A program made the translations under genes and the position numbers. A stretch of 57,305 bases of DNA, taken from NCBI GenBank assembly GCA_945879115.1, contig CAMDUR010000009.1, positions 1 to 57,305 on the forward strand, written 5' to 3'. The DNA comes from Polynucleobacter meluiroseus. Its GTDB lineage: Bacteria > Pseudomonadota > Gammaproteobacteria > Burkholderiales > Burkholderiaceae. Numbering within the stretch: the first letter of the stretch is position 1; each line of letters starts with the position of its first letter. Shown piece by piece: positions 56,763 through 57,305 of the stretch. The notes under the pieces are model-generated. The model was given only the letters and a program-made list of their open reading frames with translations. It was not told where the DNA came from and ran no database searches.

Positions 56763-57305
56763 GTGAATTCAAAATTACCTGATCATCTACTTTATGAAAA
56801 TCACGTCAATCCTATTGAATTAGCGGATTGGTTGGGCTGTACAAATGCGCTCACACGCAGCATTCTTCAAAATTTAGAGCTCGATCAAGAGATTGTTCCT
56901 AAAGAAGAGGTACTCAACCCGCCTTATTGGGAATTCGGGCACCTGACATGGTTCCATGAGTTTTGGGTTCATCGTCATGGCCAAGTAACGATGCCATCGT
57001 TGATTAGTAACTCTGATTACTTGTTCAACTCATCTGATGTTGCTCACACTGACCGCTGGTCTTTAGAGATGCCAACTTTGAGAGCTTTGCTTGATTACAA
57101 CGAAAAGGTTTTTGAGAAAACTCAGAATTTACTAAAAGCTTCGATTGATGTAAAAACGGCTTACTTCATTAAGCTATCAATCTTTCACCAGGATATGCAC
57201 AACGAAGCTTTTGCCTATATGTGGCAAACGCTGGGATACAAAGAGCCGTTCACGGCATTTTCAAGAGCAGCCTCAAATAAACAAACATCGAAATACATCA
57301 ACTTT
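56763..57305 (+). CDS. EgtB/SenA-family iron-dependent synthase, N-terminal part (runs off the window)
   Basis: 181 codons remain open to the last base. The DinB-type domain is clear: NPPYWEFGHLTWFHEFW near residue 51 and HQDMHNEAF near residue 138, the latter giving the HxxxHxE iron-binding motif of EgtB. The family adds a thiol or selenol to hercynine-type substrates: EgtB and OvoA make ergothioneine or ovothiol precursors, SenA makes selenoneine. A C-terminal FGE-like domain should follow outside the window. The start may be GTG 56763 or TTG 56757; neither has a good ribosome site. Which member it is cannot be told from this half. Confidence 0.75.
   Translation, partial: MNSKLPDHLLYENHVNPIELADWLGCTNALTRSILQNLELDQEIVPKEEVLNPPYWEFGHLTWFHEFWVHRHGQVTMPSLISNSDYLFNSSDVAHTDRWSLEMPTLRALLDYNEKVFEKTQNLLKASIDVKTAYFIKLSIFHQDMHNEAFAYMWQTLGYKEPFTAFSRAASNKQTSKYINF

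Overview
The window looks like chromosomal DNA of a small-genome, A/T-leaning betaproteobacterium of the Burkholderiales; Polynucleobacter or a close relative is my best guess. This rests on gene order (polA/DUF2782/thrB, fkpB-ispH, xseB-ispA-dxs, rpsU-yqeY-dnaG-rpoD, a 2Fe-2S reductase beside argD) and on protein character. It is inference; I ran no database search. I saw no phage, insertion sequence, transposase, CRISPR array or replication origin. No gene-free stretch exceeds about 210 bases; the longest gaps (51939-52147, 54814-54998, 10409-10555, 39537-39689, 12240-12384) are described below or hold nothing I can name.

Layout. 1-4551: the tail of clpS overlaps clpA, followed on the minus strand by dut, coaBC and lspA. 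4572-8376: ileS and ribF continue the minus-strand run ribF-ileS-lspA-coaBC-dut. 8404-11755: purN, rsmB and a three-His-box fatty-acid desaturase on the plus strand. 11827-13062: ribosomal proteins L28 and L33 and a RadC gene lacking a normal start codon. 13102-14550: fkpB-ispH. 14641-16929: argD and a ferredoxin-type reductase. 16965-21611: an atypical SDR protein, glnS, and tctA/tctB without a tctC. 21734-24603: alaS-tusA. 24701-28433: valS-galU. 28474-32964: uvrD, a membrane protein, thrB and a DUF2782-like protein. 33013-39536: polA, a Tat-exported dienelactone hydrolase, a ZIP metal transporter, a sulfurtransferase and a Rieske oxygenase. 39690-44635: xseB-ispA-dxs (isoprenoid supply, which with ispH covers part of the MEP pathway), folE2 and tsaD. 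44716-50122: the macromolecular-synthesis cluster rpsU-yqeY-dnaG-rpoD and a CAU-anticodon tRNA.

50178-56703 is the accessory part. After the tRNA come a catalase-family gene that has lost its 5' third, a 48-codon ORF, two bactofilins, a RodZ-like HTH/transmembrane protein, a TPR protein, a zinc-ribbon/transmembrane/TPR protein, two FlgO-like envelope proteins (one a lipoprotein) and a small secreted protein. No flagellar gene is present. I read this as a candidate envelope/cytoskeleton locus; this functional grouping is inferred from position and domain type only.

The window ends inside a gene for a DinB-type sulfoxide or selenoxide synthase (EgtB/SenA family).

The most interesting points are the bactofilin/RodZ-like/FlgO-like neighbourhood, the headless catalase abutting the bactofilin operon, the Ala-Lys-Pro repeat tail on sigma-70 with a 46-bp exact DNA repeat, the start-less radC, and an intrinsic terminator for folE2 lying inside the tsaD coding region.
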